Of a stretch of DNA of 64,000 nt, positions 42,997 through 51,376 are shown piece after piece. Below the pieces are notes generated by a model. That model had not been told where the DNA came from and ran no database searches. It saw only the letters and a program-made list of their open reading frames with translations. Within the stretch, counting starts at the first letter, position 1; the number at the start of each line of letters is the position of its first letter. Both the position numbers and the translations under genes were made by a program. The DNA is from Halorubrum salipaludis (lineage in GTDB: Archaea > Halobacteriota > Halobacteria > Halobacteriales > Haloferacaceae): contig NZ_NSKC01000001.1 of the NCBI RefSeq assembly GCF_002286985.1, positions 248,001-312,000 on the forward strand, in the 5' to 3' direction.

Positions 42997-43746
42997 ATGA
43001 TGGCACAACCCGGCAGCGAAGCGATATGGCTGTGGATCGGGACGTTAGGCATGTTCCTGGGGATGCTGTACTTCATCGCCAGGGGCTGGGGCGAAACGGA
43101 CAGACACCGCCAGGAGTTCTACATCGTCACGATCTTCATCACCGCCATCGCGTTCGTCAACTACCTCGCGATGGCGCTCGGGTTCGGGGTGACGACGGTG
43201 AGCCTCGGCGGCGAGGAGCTGCCCATCTACTGGGCCCGCTACACCGACTGGCTGTTCACGACCCCGCTCCTGCTCGTCGACCTCGGCCTCCTGGCCGGGG
43301 CGACGCGGAACCAGCTCGCCTCGCTGGTCGGCCTCGACGTGCTGATGATCGGCACCGGCGCGATCGCGACCCTGTCGACCAGCGCGGCCGTGCTCTCCGC
43401 CGGCGGGACGCGGCTCGTCTGGTGGGGCGTCTCCACGGGCTTCCTGCTCGTGCTCCTGTACATGTTGTACGGGTCGCTCGACGAGAAGGCGTCGCAGCTG
43501 TCCGGCGAGGCCGCGTCGACGTTCGGCACCCTCCGGACGCTGATCGTCGTCGTCTGGCTCGTGTATCCGGTGTGGTGGCTCCTCGGGACCGAGGGGCTCC
43601 GGATCCTCTCGCTGAACGTCGAGACGGCCGGCTTCATGGTGCTCGACCTGGTGGCGAAGGTCGGCTTCGGCTTCATCCTGCTGTCGAGCCGCGAGGTGCT
43701 CGACGCCGCCGGCTCGGCGATGGCCGGGACGAGCGCCGCCGACTGA
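42997..43746 (+). CDS. bop: Bacteriorhodopsin/archaerhodopsin, light-driven proton pump
   Basis: A 249-residue seven-helix retinal protein. All pump residues are present: Lys221 (retinal Schiff base), Asp84 (primary acceptor), Thr88, Asp95 (donor), Asp217 and Arg81. The release pair Glu199/Glu209 is also kept. [17 protein letters not shown] has the DTD motif of proton pumps, and Leu92 predicts green absorption. The N-terminus [16 protein letters not shown] resembles Halorubrum archaerhodopsin-type sequences. The protein moves protons outward in light, feeding the ATP synthase encoded on both sides of it. The bat gene precedes it. Confidence 0.96.
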   Translation: MMAQPGSEAIWLWIGTLGMFLGMLYFIARGWGETDRHRQEFYIVTIFITAIAFVNYLAMALGFGVTTVSLGGEELPIYWARYTDWLFTTPLLLVDLGLLAGATRNQLASLVGLDVLMIGTGAIATLSTSAAVLSAGGTRLVWWGVSTGFLLVLLYMLYGSLDEKASQLSGEAASTFGTLRTLIVVVWLVYPVWWLLGTEGLRILSLNVETAGFMVLDLVAKVGFGFILLSSREVLDAAGSAMAGTSAAD

Positions 43747-43919
43747 GCGGGCCCCGAGCGACCGCGCCCCCGGCGCGGTTCGGAAGGGATTGGCCGCCGG
43801 AAAGCCCGGGAAACCGAGAACGACTGACCCCGAACAAACGGCGCACAGACCGCCGCGCGCGGCGCCTCGTCGACGAACAGTAAAAGGTTAACAGGCTCGG
43901 CTCTCTACGTCCGGACAAG

Positions 43920-44615
43920 ATGGCCAAGGACGTCAAGCCGACGCGCAAGAACCTAATGGCGATCGAGGACCGCATCGAACTCTCGGAGCGCGGTCACGAC
44001 ACGCTCGAACAGAAGCGTGACGGCCTCATCATGGAGTTCATGGACATCCTCGATCAGGCGCAGGACGTCCGGTCGGACGTGTCCGAGAACTACGAGACGG
44101 CCCAGCGCAAGATCGACATGGCTCGCGCGATGGAGGGCGACGTCGCCGTCCGCGGCGCGGCCGCGGCGCTGAAAGAGCACCCCGAGATCACGACCCAGTC
44201 GAAGAACATCATGGGCGTCGTGGTCCCGCAGATCGAGTCCTCGAAGGTGAAAAAGAGCCTCGACGAGCGCGGGTACGGGCTGCTCGGCTCCTCCGCGCGG
44301 ATCGACGAGGCCGCCGACGCCTACGAGGAGCTGTTAGAGAAGGTCATTCTCGCCGCCGAGGTCGAGACGGCGATGAAGAAGATGCTCACGGAGATCGAGA
44401 CGACCAAGCGCCGCGTGAACGCCCTGGAGTTCACACTCCTCCCGACCCTGTACGAGAACCAGGAGTACATCGAGCAGAAGCTCGAAGAGCAGGAGCGCGA
44501 GGAGATCTTCCGCATGAAGAAGATCAAGGCCAAAAAGGAGGAAGAGGAGGCGGAAGCCGAGGCCGAAGCCGCCGCCGAGGCCGCCGCGACCGAGGAACCG
44601 GAGCCCGCGGACTGA
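43920..44615 (+). CDS. atpD: A-type ATP synthase subunit D
   Basis: A 231-residue central-stalk (rotor) subunit. The two long antiparallel helices are evident: [21 protein letters not shown] at the N-terminus and the [18 protein letters not shown] stretch near residue 160, the family signature. A charged Glu/Ala tail ends the protein. It is separated from atpB by about 6.3 kb that contain four other genes and probably has its own promoter (GTAAAAGG about 35 bases upstream). It links the catalytic head to the c-ring with subunits F and C. Confidence 0.95.
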   Translation: MAKDVKPTRKNLMAIEDRIELSERGHDTLEQKRDGLIMEFMDILDQAQDVRSDVSENYETAQRKIDMARAMEGDVAVRGAAAALKEHPEITTQSKNIMGVVVPQIESSKVKKSLDERGYGLLGSSARIDEAADAYEELLEKVILAAEVETAMKKMLTEIETTKRRVNALEFTLLPTLYENQEYIEQKLEEQEREEIFRMKKIKAKKEEEEAEAEAEAAAEAAATEEPEPAD

Positions 44616-44703
44616 ATCGCTCGAAACGGTCCCCGCTCGCGTCTCTCGATCGCACCTCTCTCCCTCGATCCCACCTTTCTCCCTGATCCCACCTTTCCAC
44701 TCG

Positions 44704-45096
44704 ATGTCCTGTCCTCACTGCGACGCCCCCGTCGTCGCGTTCGCCGTTCCGCCCGCGCTCCGCGAGCACGCGCCGGACTCGTCGAGCGCGATCTGCACCC
44801 GTTGCCTCCGGACGTTTCCGGCGGACGACGTCCCGACTGACGAACCGGCCACCGCCGATGCCCCCGACTTCACCGCGGTCGACCCCGCGTTCCCCACCGG
44901 GGAGGCGGGCGTCGCCCTCGCGCTCGCCTGCGGCCAGTTGGAGTCGCTCGCGCTCAACCGGGCGTCGATCGAGGCGCTCGTCGAACACGCGGAGCGGTCC
45001 GGCGCGGACGCCTTCGCCTTCTTCGAGCGGCTCGACGCCCCCGACGCCGCGTTCGACCTCGAACGGCGGCGGTCGGCGCTGCTCGACATGGTGTAG
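44704..45096 (+). CDS. Small zinc-finger protein (DUF6276-like)
   Basis: A 130-residue acidic protein. The N-terminus has CPHC (Cys3, Cys6) and, about 25 residues later, CTRC, forming a zinc ribbon. The rest is helical (AGVALALACGQLESLALNRASIEALVEHAERSGADAFAFFERL over several helices). I believe it matches the haloarchaeal DUF6276 family, but that rests on memory of the pattern. It follows atpD by 88 bases on the same strand and may be co-transcribed. Function unknown. Confidence 0.7.
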   Translation: MSCPHCDAPVVAFAVPPALREHAPDSSSAICTRCLRTFPADDVPTDEPATADAPDFTAVDPAFPTGEAGVALALACGQLESLALNRASIEALVEHAERSGADAFAFFERLDAPDAAFDLERRRSALLDMV

Positions 45097-45236
45097 CGAC
45101 CCGTTGCGGTCCTCGGGACGTGAGCCGTTTCGACCCCGTGACCGGTACGGACGACGTTACGATCGGTAGTGAGAGTGGATCCATCGAGACGGTGATTCGG
45201 CCATTTATAAGTAGAGTTGTGGTGTTGCTGGCGGCT

Positions 45237-45541
45237 GTTCATAAGCGATCGACGATGCTGCGGTGAAGACCTGCAAAGCCCCAGTCGCTGTGGGCGGCGC
45301 ACGCTCGCTGCGCTCCTCGCTCAGTCGCTTCCGCTCCTTCGCTGCGGTGCTTACGTCGCCTGCGCCGCCCACAGCGACTGCCCCTTTGAGTCCCACCCGT
45401 CCGCACCGCAACTGCACCTCACGCCTCCCCAGCCTCGCCGCTCGCGCTTCGCGCTCGCGGCGTCCCTCGCGCGTGCTCCTCGGCCGCAAAGCGGCCTCGG
45501 AGGCACGCGCCACCGCATCGTTCTTTATAAGCAATCGTCGC
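45237..45541 (+). repeat. Structured dispersed repeat, copy C
   Basis: Copy C. Stem 1 runs 45274-45388, with a perfect 20-base arm pair at 45282-45301 and 45361-45380 (CTGTGGGCGGC opposite GCCGCCCACAG). Hairpin 2 is 45436-45462 with CGCCGC/GCGGCG arms. Hairpin 3 is 45469-45510 (GCGCGTG...CACGCGC, tip GGCCGC/GCGGCC). The copy ends with TTTATAAG at 45534-45541. Similarity to copy A continues on both sides (about 45212 to 45614, including ACTCACTCCCG). The gap from 45097 to 45705 has no other feature I can support. Confidence 0.8.
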
Positions 45542-45705
45542 CGTCGCTCACATTCCTTTTAAATATTCTCTCGTCACCGCCGATCTGCGAGACTCACTCC
45601 CGTTATCAATCGGGAAGCGCAGTTCGCCGGCCAGCTGTTTCACGCGAGAACAGGTCCGAAGACGGGGTGGTAACAGCACCAGTGCAGCCGTCCCGACGTG
45701 GTCCC

Positions 45706-46089
45706 TCAGCGGTCTCTGTCGTCGTCGATTTCGATCCCGTCCGGGTCGTTCCACTCGTCGTCTCCGTCCGCTCCGTCCTCGTCGCCGTCGGCGGCCTCGG
45801 TCCCTGCCGGGCCGAGTCGCTTCTCTCCGCGCCGCCGCTCGTGGACAGCGAGTCCGGCCGTGCGGGCGTCGCTCCCCGGCGCGTAGGGGTCCTCGGACGG
45901 GTCGTAGTCGCGTTCGCCGCGCTCGAACACGTACGCGAAGAAGCCGAACAGCGGGACGAAAAACGCGATGAGCGCCCACTTCCGCCGGTCCATGCCGTGG
46001 TTCGGCGCGTCGAGGTAGGCGTAGGCGGCGAAGGCGACGAGCCACGCAAGCGGGACGCCGACGAGGATGACGGCGACGAGCGGGTCCAT
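45706..46089 (-). CDS. Two-helix membrane protein with acidic tail
   Basis: A 127-residue protein with two hydrophobic helices (LVAVILVGVPLAWLVAFAAYAYL and WALIAFFVPLFGFFAYVF), joined by a short charged loop, and an acidic cytoplasmic tail ending DDRDR. The helix pair resembles the PLDc_N type of two-helix hairpins. The start at 46089 places the first helix near the N-terminus. It is divergent from the photolyase. Function unknown; it may be a small membrane scaffold. Confidence 0.65.
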   Translation of the reverse strand: MDPLVAVILVGVPLAWLVAFAAYAYLDAPNHGMDRRKWALIAFFVPLFGFFAYVFERGERDYDPSEDPYAPGSDARTAGLAVHERRRGEKRLGPAGTEAADGDEDGADGDDEWNDPDGIEIDDDRDR

Positions 46090-46193
46090 ACCTCCCGCTT
46101 CGACCTCGACGACATAAGCGCACGGGTGGATTCGCCGGGTCGACGCCGAGCGACCGCCGAAGGACACTATCCGGCGGAGCCCGTATCGAGTCT

Positions 46194-47666
46194 ATGCAGC
46201 TGTTCTGGCACCGACGCGACCCGCGAACGCGCGACAACGCCGGGCTCGCCGCGGCCGCGCGGGCGGGGACGACGGTCCCCGTCTTCGTCTGCGACGCCAA
46301 TCTGTTCGAGACGACCGGCGCGCGCAAGCGGGCCTTCTTCCTCCGGCACGTCGAGCGACTGGCGGAGCGCTACCGGGAGCTCGGGAGCGACCTGATCGTC
46401 CGCGCGGGCGACCCCGAAAACGTCCTCGTCGAGCTCGCGGACGAGTACGGCGCCGAGAGCGTCTTCTACAACGAGTACTACCGCCCCGAGCGGCGGCGGC
46501 GACAGCGAGCGGTCGAGGAGGCGCTCGCGGACGCCGGCGTCGAGACCGACGCGCGGACCGACGCCGTGCTGGTCGATCCCGGCCGGCTGGAGGAGCGCTA
46601 CCCGAACCACGGTCGGTTTCGCGACGACTGGGCGGCGGTCCCGAAGTCCGAGCCGTACCCGGAGCCCGAGCCGGACGCACTCGCGAGCGTGCAAGACGAG
46701 GGCGTCTCCGGTTCCGACCTCGGCTCCGGATCCGACTTCGGCTCCGACTCAGGATCTGGCCTCGTCGACTTCGCCGACCTCAACGCCGATCTCGATCTCG
46801 ACGCCGAAGCCGACATCGACCTCCCGGAACCGGGCTACCGCGCCGCCCGCGAGCGGTTCGACGGGTTCCTCGACGGCGGGATCCGGTCGTACGCCGACAC
46901 GCGCGACGACCTCTCGCGGGCCGTCGAGGCGCCCACCCTCGCGGTCTCCCGGATGTCGCCGTACCTCGCCGTCGGCGCCATCGGGATCCGGGAGGTGTGG
47001 GCGGACGCGACCGACGCGTTCGAGGCGGCGACGGGCGACGAGCGCCGCAACGTCGACAAGTACCGCGACGAGCTGTCGTGGCGCGAGCAGATGTACCACC
47101 TCCTGTACTACAACCCCGACCTAGCCGCGACGAACTACAAGTCGTTCCCGAACCCGATCGCGTGGCGCGACGACGACGCGGCGTTCGAGGCGTGGACGGC
47201 GGGGCGGACGGGCTACCCCCTCGTCGACGCCGGGATGCGCCAGCTGAACGCAGAGGGGTACGTTCACAACCGCCCGCGACAGGTCGTCGCGAGCTTCCTG
47301 ACGAAACACCTCCTGATCGACTGGCGGCGCGGGGCGCGCCACTTCGCGGAGCGGCTGATCGACCACGACCACGCCTCGAACCACGGCGCGTGGCAGTGGA
47401 CCGCCTCGACGGGGACGGACTCGGTGGACGTGCGCATCTTCGATCCGGTGGCGCAGGCGGCGAAGTACGATCCGGACGCGCGGTTCGTGAAGGCGTACGT
47501 CCCCGAACTGCGGGACGTGCCGGCCGAGACGGTCGTCGACTGGCCGACCCTCTCGCGGCGCGAGCGGGAGGCGCTCGCCCCCGACTACCCGCACCCGATC
47601 GTCGACCGGGACGAGGGGTACGAGCGCGCGCAGCGCGTCTTCGAGGAGGCGCTCGGCAAGCGGTGA
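46194..47666 (+). CDS. Deoxyribodipyrimidine photolyase (class I)
   Basis: A 490-residue light-dependent DNA repair flavoprotein that reverses cyclobutane pyrimidine dimers. The N-terminal Rossmann antenna domain opens MQLFWHRRDPRTRDNAGL. The C-terminal FAD domain has SRMSPYLAVGAI, ELSWREQMYHLLYYNP, GRTGYPLVDAGMRQL, the NRPRQVVASFLTKHLLIDWR segment and DHDHASNHGAWQWTASTG. A Gly/Ser/Asp-rich insertion of about 45 residues (165-210) lengthens the inter-domain linker. It fits an organism exposed to strong sunlight. A cryptochrome-like role is possible but less likely. Confidence 0.9.
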   Translation: MQLFWHRRDPRTRDNAGLAAAARAGTTVPVFVCDANLFETTGARKRAFFLRHVERLAERYRELGSDLIVRAGDPENVLVELADEYGAESVFYNEYYRPERRRRQRAVEEALADAGVETDARTDAVLVDPGRLEERYPNHGRFRDDWAAVPKSEPYPEPEPDALASVQDEGVSGSDLGSGSDFGSDSGSGLVDFADLNADLDLDAEADIDLPEPGYRAARERFDGFLDGGIRSYADTRDDLSRAVEAPTLAVSRMSPYLAVGAIGIREVWADATDAFEAATGDERRNVDKYRDELSWREQMYHLLYYNPDLAATNYKSFPNPIAWRDDDAAFEAWTAGRTGYPLVDAGMRQLNAEGYVHNRPRQVVASFLTKHLLIDWRRGARHFAERLIDHDHASNHGAWQWTASTGTDSVDVRIFDPVAQAAKYDPDARFVKAYVPELRDVPAETVVDWPTLSRREREALAPDYPHPIVDRDEGYERAQRVFEEALGKR

Positions 47667-47718
47667 GCCCGGCTCGTCCCCGGGTCATTTTTCACCCGCT
47701 GTGGTGAACACCGTCGTC

Positions 47719-48981
47719 ATGTCCTCCGTCACGATCGCGGACGTCGAGGCCGCCGCGGACCGACTCGAACCGGCGGCGATCGTCCAGCGCACGCCCGTCG
47801 AGCGCAGCCGGTCGCTGAGCGAGCGGTGCGGCGCCGACGTACGTCTCAAGATGGAACACCTCCAGCGAACCGGCTCGTTCAAGACGCGGGGCGCGTACAA
47901 CGCGATCTCGCGGGCGGTCGAGGGGGCCGCGGACGGGACCGACGGGCCCGATATCGACCGCGTCGTGGCCGCGAGCGCGGGCAACCACGCGCAGGGGGTC
48001 GCGCTGGCGGCCTCCGGCGCGGGGATCGACGCGACGATCGTGATGCCGGAGTCGGCGCCGGCGGCGAAGATCGAGGCGACCCGCGGCTACGGCGCCGAGG
48101 TCGTGCTCCGCGGGAGCGCGTTCCCGGAGGCGATGGCGCACGCCCAGACGCTGGTCGACGACCCCGGGACGCGGTTCGTCCACGCGTTCGACGACCCCGA
48201 CGTGGTCGCCGGGCAGGGGACGCTCGGGTTGGAGGTGATAGACCAGGTCCCCGATGTCGACACCGTCCTCGTCCCGGTCGGCGGCGGCGGGCTCGCCGGC
48301 GGGGTCGCGACCGCGGTCAAGGCGCGGTCGCCGGAGACGCGGGTCGTGGGGGTCCAGACCGAGGGGGCTTCCACGCTCTCGGAGAGCCTCGCGGCCGGCG
48401 AGCTGGTGACGCGCGAGGAGCCGGACACCATCGCCGACGGGATCGCGACCGGCGGGCTGAGCGAGCTCACCTTTGGCCTCCTGAACGAGCACCTCGACGA
48501 CGTGGTCGTCGTGAGCGACGACGACGTGGCGGCCGCCATCCTGCTCCTCCTGGAGCGCGCGAAGCAGATGGTCGAGGGCGCGGGCGCGACCGCCGCGGCC
48601 GCCCTCCTCGACGACGACGCTGTCGACGAGCTCGATCTGGCCGGCGAGACGGTCGTCCCCCTGCTCTGCGGCGGCAACATCGACGTGACGACGCTGAAGG
48701 AGGTGGTGACCCACGCCCTGGTCGAGCGCGGCCAGCTGATCGAGCTCTCCGTCAGGATCGACGACACGCCCGGGACGATGGGCGAGATCAGCACCCTGAT
48801 CGGCGCGGAGCGCGCAAACATCCGGACCGTGCGCCACGAGCGCAGCCGACCGGACCTCCCGGTCGGCGACGCAGACCTCGTGTTCGAGGTGGAGACCAAC
48901 GGGCCGGCCCACGTCGACCGCGTCCTGAAGGCGGTGCGCGAGGCGGGGTACGAGGTGGCGTGGACGACGCAGGAGGAGTGA
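47719..48981 (+). CDS. ilvA: Threonine ammonia-lyase (threonine dehydratase) with ACT domain
   Basis: A 420-residue PLP enzyme that deaminates L-threonine to 2-oxobutanoate, the first step of isoleucine synthesis. The PLP lysine is Lys55 in GSFKTRGAY, and the phosphate loop is VGGGGLAGG near residue 190. A C-terminal ACT domain (about 335-415: LIELSVRIDDTPGTMGEISTLIG) suggests feedback or allosteric control. The ATG at 47719 is chosen over an upstream GTG at 47701. Repeat copy D begins directly after the stop codon on the opposite strand. Confidence 0.9.
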   Translation: MSSVTIADVEAAADRLEPAAIVQRTPVERSRSLSERCGADVRLKMEHLQRTGSFKTRGAYNAISRAVEGAADGTDGPDIDRVVAASAGNHAQGVALAASGAGIDATIVMPESAPAAKIEATRGYGAEVVLRGSAFPEAMAHAQTLVDDPGTRFVHAFDDPDVVAGQGTLGLEVIDQVPDVDTVLVPVGGGGLAGGVATAVKARSPETRVVGVQTEGASTLSESLAAGELVTREEPDTIADGIATGGLSELTFGLLNEHLDDVVVVSDDDVAAAILLLLERAKQMVEGAGATAAAALLDDDAVDELDLAGETVVPLLCGGNIDVTTLKEVVTHALVERGQLIELSVRIDDTPGTMGEISTLIGAERANIRTVRHERSRPDLPVGDADLVFEVETNGPAHVDRVLKAVREAGYEVAWTTQEE

Positions 48982-48997
48982 GGGGCGGAATCGGTTG

Positions 48998-49294
48998 CTT
49001 ATAAACAGACCTGCGGTGGCGCGTGCCTCCGAGGCCGCTTTGCGGCCGAAGAGCACGCGCGAGGGACGCGGTGAGCGCTCGCAGAGCGCGAACCGCGAGG
49101 CTGGGGAGGTATGAGGCGCGGGGCTGTGCGGGGCGGGATTCGAAGGGGCAGCCGGGAGGCCGGCGCAGGCGACGCAAGCACCGCAGCGAAGGAGCGACAG
49201 CGACTGAGCGAGGAGCACAGCGAGCGTGCGCCGGCCTCCCGGCTGGGGCTTCGGAGAGGTCCGCGCGCTCGATCCGACGATAGCCGTTTATAAG
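48998..49294 (-). repeat. Structured dispersed repeat, copy D (inverted)
   Basis: Copy D lies on the minus strand. Stem 1 spans 49141-49253: arms 49149-49167 and 49227-49245 are a perfect 19-base inverted repeat with GGAGGCCGGC opposite GCCGGCCTCC. The basal helix is CGAAG/CTTCG instead of CAAAG/CTTTG, a compensated change. Hairpin 2 is about 49068-49096 and hairpin 3 is 49018-49060 with GCCGC/GCGGC at the tip. The copy ends (minus sense) at TTTATAAG, 48998-49005. Upstream TTTATAAG words occur at 49287 and 49350 on the + strand. It is the only copy between two genes of the same direction. Confidence 0.78.
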
Positions 49295-49402
49295 CGAACG
49301 ACCGGGACTTTAGACGCGTTCTCCGCCGCTCCGCCACCAGCAACGGTCGTTTATAAGCGATCGACAGACTACTCGTAGTGACGCTCTCAGTCGATCCGAC
49401 GG

Positions 49403-49409
49403 TTTAAAA
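49403..49409 (+). promoter_or_regulatory. TATA box of cysS
   Basis: TTTAAAA is centred about 29 bases upstream of the cysS ATG at 49435. Confidence 0.55.
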
Positions 49410-49434
49410 CTCTCACCGTAGCAACGACCCGGTA

Positions 49435-50958
49435 ATGAGTCTCGTCGTTACCGACACCCTGGAAGACGAGCGCGTCGAGTTCACGGCCGACGGCGACGTC
49501 ACGCTGTACGTCTGCGGCCTGACGGTGTCGGACGACCCCCACCTCGGACACGCCCGCCTGTGGTTCCACGCCGACGTCCTCCACCGGTGGCTCGAACACG
49601 TCGGCTACGACGTGCGCCACGTCGAGAACGTCACCGACGTCAACGAGAAGATCACGGCCCGCGTGGGCGAGCGCGACGACTGGACCGCAGAGCGCGACGT
49701 GGCCGAGACGTTCACCGCGACCACCTTCGACGCGATGCGCGGGCTGAATCTTTTGCGGGCCGAGGTGTACCCCCGCGTCACCGAGCACGTCCCGGAGATA
49801 ATCGACCTCGTCGAGACGCTGGTCGAGAAGGGGTACGCCTACGAGTCAAACGGCTCCGTCTACTTCGACGTGACCGGCTTCGACGAGTACGGGAAGCTTT
49901 CGAACCAGGAGATCGAAGAGCTCGAAGCGCAGGGCGAGCCCGACGAACGGTCGGAGAAGCGCAACCCGGCGGACTTCGCGCTGTGGAAGGCCGACGGCGT
50001 GAGCGAGACCGCCGCGCGCGAGCACGCGAAACACGACCACGGCGCCGAGACGCCCGCGGGCGAGACGTGGGAGTCGCCGTGGAGCGAGGGACGGCCCGGA
50101 TGGCACGTCGAGTGCTCGGCGATGTCGACGACGCACCTCGGCGACACCCTCGACATCCACATGGGCGGCCGCGACCTGGTCTTCCCGCACCACGAGAACG
50201 AAATCGCGCAGTCGGAGGCCGCCACCGGCGAGACGTTCGCGCGCCACTGGCTCCACGTCGGCCTCCTGGCGATGGACGGCGAGAAGATGTCCTCCTCGAT
50301 CGGCAACTTCTGGACCGTGCCGGACGCCTTAGACGAGCTCGGCGTCAACGTGGTCCGCACCTTCTACGCCGGGGCCGCCTACCGCTCCGAGCAGGCGCTC
50401 ACCGAGGAGACGATCGCCGAGGCCGAGGAGCGCTGGGAGCGGCTCTCGCGAACCTACGACCGCGCGGTCGACGCGCTCGACTCCGTGGACGCCCGCGCGA
50501 AGGCCGCGGACGACACCCTCCGCGAGGCCGTCGACGCCGCGCGCGACGACTTCGCGGCCGCGATGAACGACGACCTGAACCTCCGGGAGGCGACCGCGGC
50601 GCTCCTCGATCTCACCGACGCGGTGAACCGGCACGTGGACGGGGTCAACGACGCGGACGGGGCCGACGACGCGGACGGAGCCGCCGACGCGACGGCAGCC
50701 TACGACTACCGCGGCCTCCGCGAGGCCGTCGAGGCGTTTGAAGCGCTGGGCGGCGACGTGCTCGGCCTCCAGTTCGAGTCGACGACCGACGGCGACGTGG
50801 ACCTGGCCGGCGAGCTGGTCGAACTCGTGTTGGACGTGCGCGAGGCCGAGCGCGAGGCCGGCAACTACGAGCGCGCCGACGAGCTGCGGGACGCGCTACA
50901 GGAGGTCGGCGTCGAGATCGAAGACGAGCCGGACGGGGCGTCGTACCGGTTCGAATAG
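49435..50958 (+). CDS. cysS: Cysteinyl-tRNA synthetase
   Basis: A 507-residue class I aminoacyl-tRNA synthetase that charges tRNA-Cys. The HIGH motif is HLGH (36-39), and KMSSS begins at Lys284. The zinc site that selects cysteine is Cys27, the Cys in GWHVECSAM, and the His/Glu of FPHHENE. The CGPTV element of the family is CGLTV here. The C-terminal helical anticodon domain carries a Gly/Ala/Asp-rich insert (about 403-422). The gene is flanked by repeat copies D and E. Confidence 0.93.
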   Translation: MSLVVTDTLEDERVEFTADGDVTLYVCGLTVSDDPHLGHARLWFHADVLHRWLEHVGYDVRHVENVTDVNEKITARVGERDDWTAERDVAETFTATTFDAMRGLNLLRAEVYPRVTEHVPEIIDLVETLVEKGYAYESNGSVYFDVTGFDEYGKLSNQEIEELEAQGEPDERSEKRNPADFALWKADGVSETAAREHAKHDHGAETPAGETWESPWSEGRPGWHVECSAMSTTHLGDTLDIHMGGRDLVFPHHENEIAQSEAATGETFARHWLHVGLLAMDGEKMSSSIGNFWTVPDALDELGVNVVRTFYAGAAYRSEQALTEETIAEAEERWERLSRTYDRAVDALDSVDARAKAADDTLREAVDAARDDFAAAMNDDLNLREATAALLDLTDAVNRHVDGVNDADGADDADGAADATAAYDYRGLREAVEAFEALGGDVLGLQFESTTDGDVDLAGELVELVLDVREAEREAGNYERADELRDALQEVGVEIEDEPDGASYRFE

Positions 50959-51022
50959 CGTCGGGACGACGAATTCTCCGGGAACTGCTTGTCAATCGTT
51001 GCCGGCACGACCGCAGCGAACG

Positions 51023-51357
51023 CCTCCGAAGCCCCAGCCGCTCGGCTATACGTAGGTGCCGTCGACGACACGGATGAGACCTCCAAAGCCCCAGCCGCGA
51101 GGGCGGCGCACACTCGTTGCGCGCCTCGCTCGTTCGCTTCGCTCACTCGCTGCGGTGCTTACGTCGTCTGCGCCGCCCTCGCGGCTGCCCCTTTGAGTCC
51201 CACCCGACCGCGCAGCCCCGCACCTCACGCCTCCCCAGCCTCGTCCCTGGCACCCTCCGTTTCGCTTCGGGAGCCAGCGACTCCCTCGCGCGTGCTCCTC
51301 GCGGCCGCCTTCGGCGGCACGCTCGGAGGCACGCGCCACCGTCGCGTTTCTTATAAG
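51023..51357 (+). repeat. Structured dispersed repeat, copy E
   Basis: Copy E. A half-motif CGAAGCCCCAGCCGCTCGG (51026-51044) precedes the full element, as in copy B. Stem 1 runs 51084-51195, with perfect 19-base arms at 51092-51110 and 51169-51187 (CGAGGGCGGC opposite GCCGCCCTCG). Hairpin 2 is 51243-51281 (CTGG...CCAG, inner CTCCG/CGGAG with mismatches). Hairpin 3 is 51288-51338 with GCGGCCGCC/GGCGGC arms. The copy ends at CTTATAAG, 51350-51357. It separates the convergent cysS and pheA genes and occupies nearly the whole gap. Confidence 0.8.
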
Positions 51358-51376
51358 TAACTGTCCCCGTGGTGTC

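Noticed and set aside
49130-49150. tRNA-like T-arm sequence (TTCGAATCCC on the minus strand) in repeat copy D
   Set aside because: Only the few bases match; no acceptor stem, D-arm or anticodon arm can be built, and other copies read TTTGAGTCCC.
8400-51357. Dispersed repeats as insertion sequences with TTTATAAG terminal repeats
   Set aside because: No transposase frame lies in or near any copy and no clear target duplication was seen. A non-autonomous mobile origin remains possible, but an intact insertion sequence is excluded.
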